A DNA stretch of 64,000 nucleotides from Drosophila miranda (taxonomy: Eukaryota; Arthropoda; Insecta; Diptera; Drosophilidae), in the NCBI RefSeq assembly GCF_003369915.1, contig NC_046675.1, positions 21,018,001 to 21,082,000 of the forward strand. The letters run 5' to 3'. Shown here piece by piece: positions 60,260-64,000 of this stretch. The translations under genes and the position numbers were made by a program. The notes below the pieces were generated by a model. That model was not told the DNA's origin. It was given only the letters and a program-made list of their open reading frames with translations, and did no database searches. Position 1 is the first letter of the stretch. Every line of letters starts with the position of its first letter.

Positions 60260-62647
60260 GCCCGCTGATGTCCGGCGCCTAAATGAATCGTCGCTGGCCG
60301 AACTTGCAACGTTGAAGCCTATTTTGAGATAAAAACCCCAGCTAAGAGTTAACAACACAGGTAGCTGCCGGGCAAGTCGGTCAACGCGCTACGCTGGAGC
60401 GATCACGCCAACAAAATACGGGCCAAACAGAGATACATTTTGTGTGTGGCTCTCAGTGGACCGTCTTTTTTCAAGTTCATCGCCTGAACTTGCCAATTTT
60501 GTCTATGATCTTTTAAGCATTTTATGAGATATTTTTGGAGGGAATTCGATGCGTGTCGCCGGTGCTTTTTGCATATTGGATTAGCAGACCTCGGTTCGAT
60601 GTAAACGTAACCATGTCGGACAAGGCGACGATCAGTAATTTGTCGTCGACTCTGATTAGCACTGGGATGCGAACGAATCAAACATCGGATCATTGTAGGT
60701 GAATTAAAGTGCTTCCGGTATTTACTGTTCTCCGAATATACTACGTATTTATAGTTTTATGGATCAAGTCATTGGACTTCTGTTGAAGTTCAATGTCAAG
60801 CAACGCCCCGGTCAATCGGATCGGTAGCCGCTTTTCCGGATTCCCATTCGGTTTATTATGCGTGCATGATGGCTTGCAAGATCGTTTGGGTTTTGGGTCT
60901 GATGGTTTGTGGAATCATTAAGATGGCATTCAAAAGATTACAAATGGCTGGGTTTCTTCGGCTTGACTTGGACTTGGCCCAGGCATCATTTGCATACGAA
61001 CAACATTCAAAGCGTTTCATTAATGGGCAACTGAAAAATGTCGGCTTTAGCTCGCCCGATTTCGCAGATACTTTCACAATCAATATGTGTTTTTGTTGTT
61101 GTTGCAATTTTTGGTGATTCGCTGAAGCTAACCTTGAGTACAAGAGTTGTATGCTTTTGCCTGTATTTCTTTTTATAGATACAATCCAAACAAATCGGTT
61201 TGAATGCATTTTGCACTGTCTCATGAGACGATTTATTTGTGGGTCCATAGTTGATATTTGCCCGGCATTTATGCATATTCATTTTGCATGACTTGGCAAC
61301 AGTTGAATTGACAGGCAGTCTTGCTCACTTTCCGACTCACTGACTGACTATCCCACCTCTATCGACTGCAAACACTCTCCATAAACTGATTTGCCTCACA
61401 CCACTCACTCGAGACCTGATAATTGATCAATGATCAAAAGCTGAAAACAATGCGCTTTGCTAATTAAATTTTAACTGCCTAACAAAAGCCGAACATGGCT
61501 AATCGTGTGGGTGGGGGTGGCTTGGCTTACTGATAGTTGGCCAAAAGCACACGATGAGACAACAATTTTTCGAAGACCAGACCAAACAGAAGTTAGATCG
61601 GGTAATAGATATGTAATTTATAACTGAATCAACAGCCACTTTACTTTCGAGGCGTTTTTTGCGTTTCCTATAAATTACCGCATCTGAAAACAAATAGCTA
61701 AATAATTGTTTGAGATATGGTTACATTTCCTAAATCTGAGACCTCGAGTACATCCGCTCCACAAATGGCTTCCATAAATGTGAACCTTTAACAAAAGGTC
61801 CTGCAAAAAGTTATTTTAGGTGTTGCCTTCCCATTAGTCAAGTTTGTAACAGCTTTTGTTTGCTTTATGAAGTCCTAATGTGCAAATTAGGTGCTTCAAA
61901 CTGCTTACCCGACAATGCAAATGGCATTGGCTAGTGTGATAATATGCCAAAGTAAACACCTAAAGTGAATGCATCTCTCATTGCCCATGAGGATTTTGCA
62001 TACTTACTCGTATATGCATTTTTTGCTACTGACTAACATTTAAAAATATACATTTTAACGGCCTTGGCAAGCTAATCATAACAGAGATCTAATTTCTCAC
62101 CTGAAATTGCTAACAATTTAACAGTTGGCAGACGATAAGCACCCAGAAACAAAATACACAACAAAAAAATAATACAAATTGCCAAACACAAATACAAATC
62201 ACGGCTTTAACATAAACACAAATCAAGTTCAGGCCGAGCCGGGCCGCCAGTTGGTGGGCAACATTTTCCGCACCGTTTGCCGGGCGGCAATAAAACCTCC
62301 TCGGTGTCAAGTGGGTCTCGTCTGACTCGAGACTATATAAATGTCCATAACTCGCATTGTTGTATATAAATCACGTGCCTCAAACAGATGAAGACGTGAG
62401 ACGAGTCCGTAAAAAACCCAATAAAATATAAAATAATGCCTGTAAAACTAATAACAATAACAGCCACGACGATGGGCCAGACCCAGGCACCCACAATACG
62501 ACGATTGACCAACGTCAAAAAAAAAAAGGTTACTCGACAAATCTGAGATGCCCCTCTGAGAGCTGAGTGCGTCGAATGTCAAGTATTTGGCCAAAAATAG
62601 GCTAGAGGTATCTTGGCTGACGTGCAGACAAGAAGGTACTTCCACCA

Positions 62648-62674
62648 TCATAATCATAATCATAATCATAATCA
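62648..62674. repeat. TCATAA microsatellite
   Basis: About four and a half units of a six-base repeat. It accounts for the IMIMIM-type open frame on the minus strand. Confidence 0.85.
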
Positions 62675-63147
62675 AAGACTCAAAGCCATTGAATGCCACT
62701 CAAAAGGTCTGAGCCGGTCGAAGGAGGCCCGACTTAATTGAATGAACTTGAAACAATTGCGGTGTAATTTCATAGACATTCAATGGAGATGCATTATGGC
62801 AAAGTATTCGATGGGGTGTTCTACAATCATTTCAAATCGCTTACAACAAAATTAAACATCAAACAAATTATGATGCTTTCATCAGCTTGTACCTAGTTCA
62901 AAATCTCTTTGGGATCATGTTTGCCCACGGCCAACGTTTTCCGGAATGACCCATTGTCGTTGTCGTGACTAATTCGATGACAGACTTCCATGTCAAATCT
63001 GTGCGTCTCGAGACGGTCTTTGAACGCTTTGATTGGGTGTTATTGACACGACCAAAGTACTCACTTAGCCATGACTTGTTTGCTTTGATTGGGAAACCAA
63101 GAAACCCGCAGGGAAATAAGTACAAACATAATAGGTCTATTTATGTT

Positions 63148-63153
63148 TTTATT
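63148..63153 (-). terminator. Poly(A) signal overlapping a stop codon
   Basis: AATAAA on the minus strand contains the TAA stop of the frame above. A second AATAAA lies at 63164-63169, inside the coding frame. Confidence 0.35.
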
Positions 63154-63418
63154 TGTCACTAATTTTATTGATGATATAGTTATTTTGTAGCAATCCGATC
63201 TCTTTTAAATGATTTGATATCTCAGCCATTATTGTACGGTAGAAAATGTCAATGAAATACTTATTACTACGATCTATGTAGAGAGTAAGGAGATGATACA
63301 CATAATTTTGTATGTTTAGTTTAGAATTGGAACAATTAGCTTCGTCTTTAGCATAAAATTTGGTTTTACTTTGATTTGCATTGCATTCTGATAACTCCTC
63401 CGTATCTATAGGTAGCAT
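63149..63418 (-). CDS. Possible terminal exon of an unknown gene
   Basis: An 89-codon frame from the ATG at 63418. It is open upstream to 63478, where a GGTTTAG acceptor-like site directly precedes a basic stretch (KQAAIRNRSPISKAPKT). The C-terminal half is amphipathic and Tyr/Ile-rich (YFIDIFYRTIMAEISNHLKE). The TAA stop overlaps an AATAAA poly(A) signal (63148-63153), so a 3'-terminal exon of a minus-strand gene reaching beyond the window is plausible. I do not recognise a domain. The AT-rich composition means chance cannot be excluded. Confidence 0.35.
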   Translation of the reverse strand: MLPIDTEELSECNANQSKTKFYAKDEANCSNSKLNIQNYVYHLLTLYIDRSNKYFIDIFYRTIMAEISNHLKEIGLLQNNYIINKISDK

Positions 63419-63499
63419 CGTTTTGGGGGCCTTCGATATCGGAGATCTATTACGTATAGCGGCTTGCTTTGTTTTTGTCTAAACCAATTGCTTTACATC

Positions 63500-64000
63500 T
63501 CAATCGTGTTTCACGTAGAATTATTCTATTTTTGTTGTATAGTGCCAAAAGCGTTTTGGGTTTTCAATGATTATGCCTGGTAAATACTAAATATAGTAAT
63601 TAAATGTATTATAAATTATTTCTTGAATGTAAAAAATGTTTAACATAAAAAGTACTTAGCATTCTACGGATAAAGATAGATTTTTTTGTTAGACTTTTCA
63701 TGGATTTTTATAAATATTATTTTCTTGTGTATGTATGTATGTATATGTTAGACGTAGTTTTTTTTGTTGATCTTTTGTTTAATTGTATGCTCAAAATATT
63801 GGATTTTGATGCGTGGTTTTATAAAGATAATCAGTACGAATTGCTCAAAACTAAGTCCCTTGGGAATACGAATTGATATCTTGCTAATTGCAATTCCATA
63901 GGATAAAGGTTTTAGATGCAGTGTGGCAGTAGCGTTTATGACAGATAAGATGTTTAATTAAAATATATATTCAAACAAATTCAGCAAAATGAGTTTTAAA
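63500..64000. other. AT-rich right end, nothing firm
   Basis: A short minus-strand frame of 22 codons begins with MELQLARYQFVFPRDL near 63900. It could be an upstream exon of the frame at 63149, but no donor site connects them convincingly. Confidence 0.25.

Larger units (their letters stand above)
58180..63130. other. Intergenic or 5' regulatory region, no gene recognised
   Basis: About 5 kb without a convincing coding exon. Short frames at 58839-59128, 60403-60693 and 60856-61282 lack domains and overlap on both strands. The region may include the 5'-UTR exon and control region of the GMC gene. Unlike 0-52 kb, I find no blocks of the large repeated unit here. A TATA-like ctatataaatg lies near 62331. 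Confidence 0.4.

Noticed and set aside
62333..62518. Minus-strand frame with a membrane-like segment (VGAWVWPIVVAVIVISF)
   Set aside because: No ATG start, no neighbouring exon signals, and low-complexity GT-rich sequence can give such stretches by chance.
62448..62699. Hydrophobic IMIMIM-type minus-strand frame
   Set aside because: Produced by the TCATAA microsatellite.

Overview
The window is insect nuclear DNA, almost certainly Drosophila. The evidence is AT-rich intergenic sequence, very short GT-AG introns (55-65 bp), Drosophila-type promoter motifs (DRE-like ATCGATA, Ohler motif 1), and five copies of the DINE-1/INE-1 helitron-like element. The DINE-1 sequence type and its abundance suggest the obscura group; that assignment is inference.

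Layout. 0-52 kb is gene-poor. By eye, most of it is built from four collinear, strongly diverged copies of one large non-coding unit (about 0-10 kb, 15-22 kb, 22.6-44.8 kb and 46.8-52 kb). The same short blocks recur in the same order and orientation. Placed in or between these copies are: four tiny TATA-driven genes for secreted peptides (3.5, 4.3, 4.7 and 10.6 kb, minus strand); five DINE-1 elements; a probable solo LTR with a 5-bp target duplication (12.67-13.03 kb); and a recent 3.6-kb tandem duplication (34.40-41.45 kb) of a divergent gene pair. One gene of that pair is an F-box protein (three exons, minus). The other is an intronless gene (plus) whose N-terminus looks like the TAF9 histone fold and whose C-terminus is a 22-residue Ser/Asp-rich repeat (nine repeats in copy 1, six in copy 2). 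The second F-box copy carries a 19-bp frameshifting deletion.

52.7-58.2 kb holds two conserved genes in tandem on the minus strand: PIG-N (GPI ethanolamine phosphate transferase 1, two exons, 911 aa) and a secreted GMC-family FAD oxidoreductase (three exons, 614 aa). 58.2-64 kb is mostly non-coding. It has an NRF-1/Ewg-type palindrome and, near the right end, a possible terminal exon of an unknown minus-strand gene.

How the genes relate. PIG-N acts in GPI-anchor synthesis in the ER and the GMC enzyme is predicted to be extracellular, so their adjacency need not be functional. The F-box and TAF9-like genes share one 0.86-kb divergent promoter with DRE-like sites and motif 1, so co-expression is plausible. 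The small peptides form a recently amplified family of their own. Exon structures, block homologies and family calls were made by reading the sequence; no search or alignment was run.
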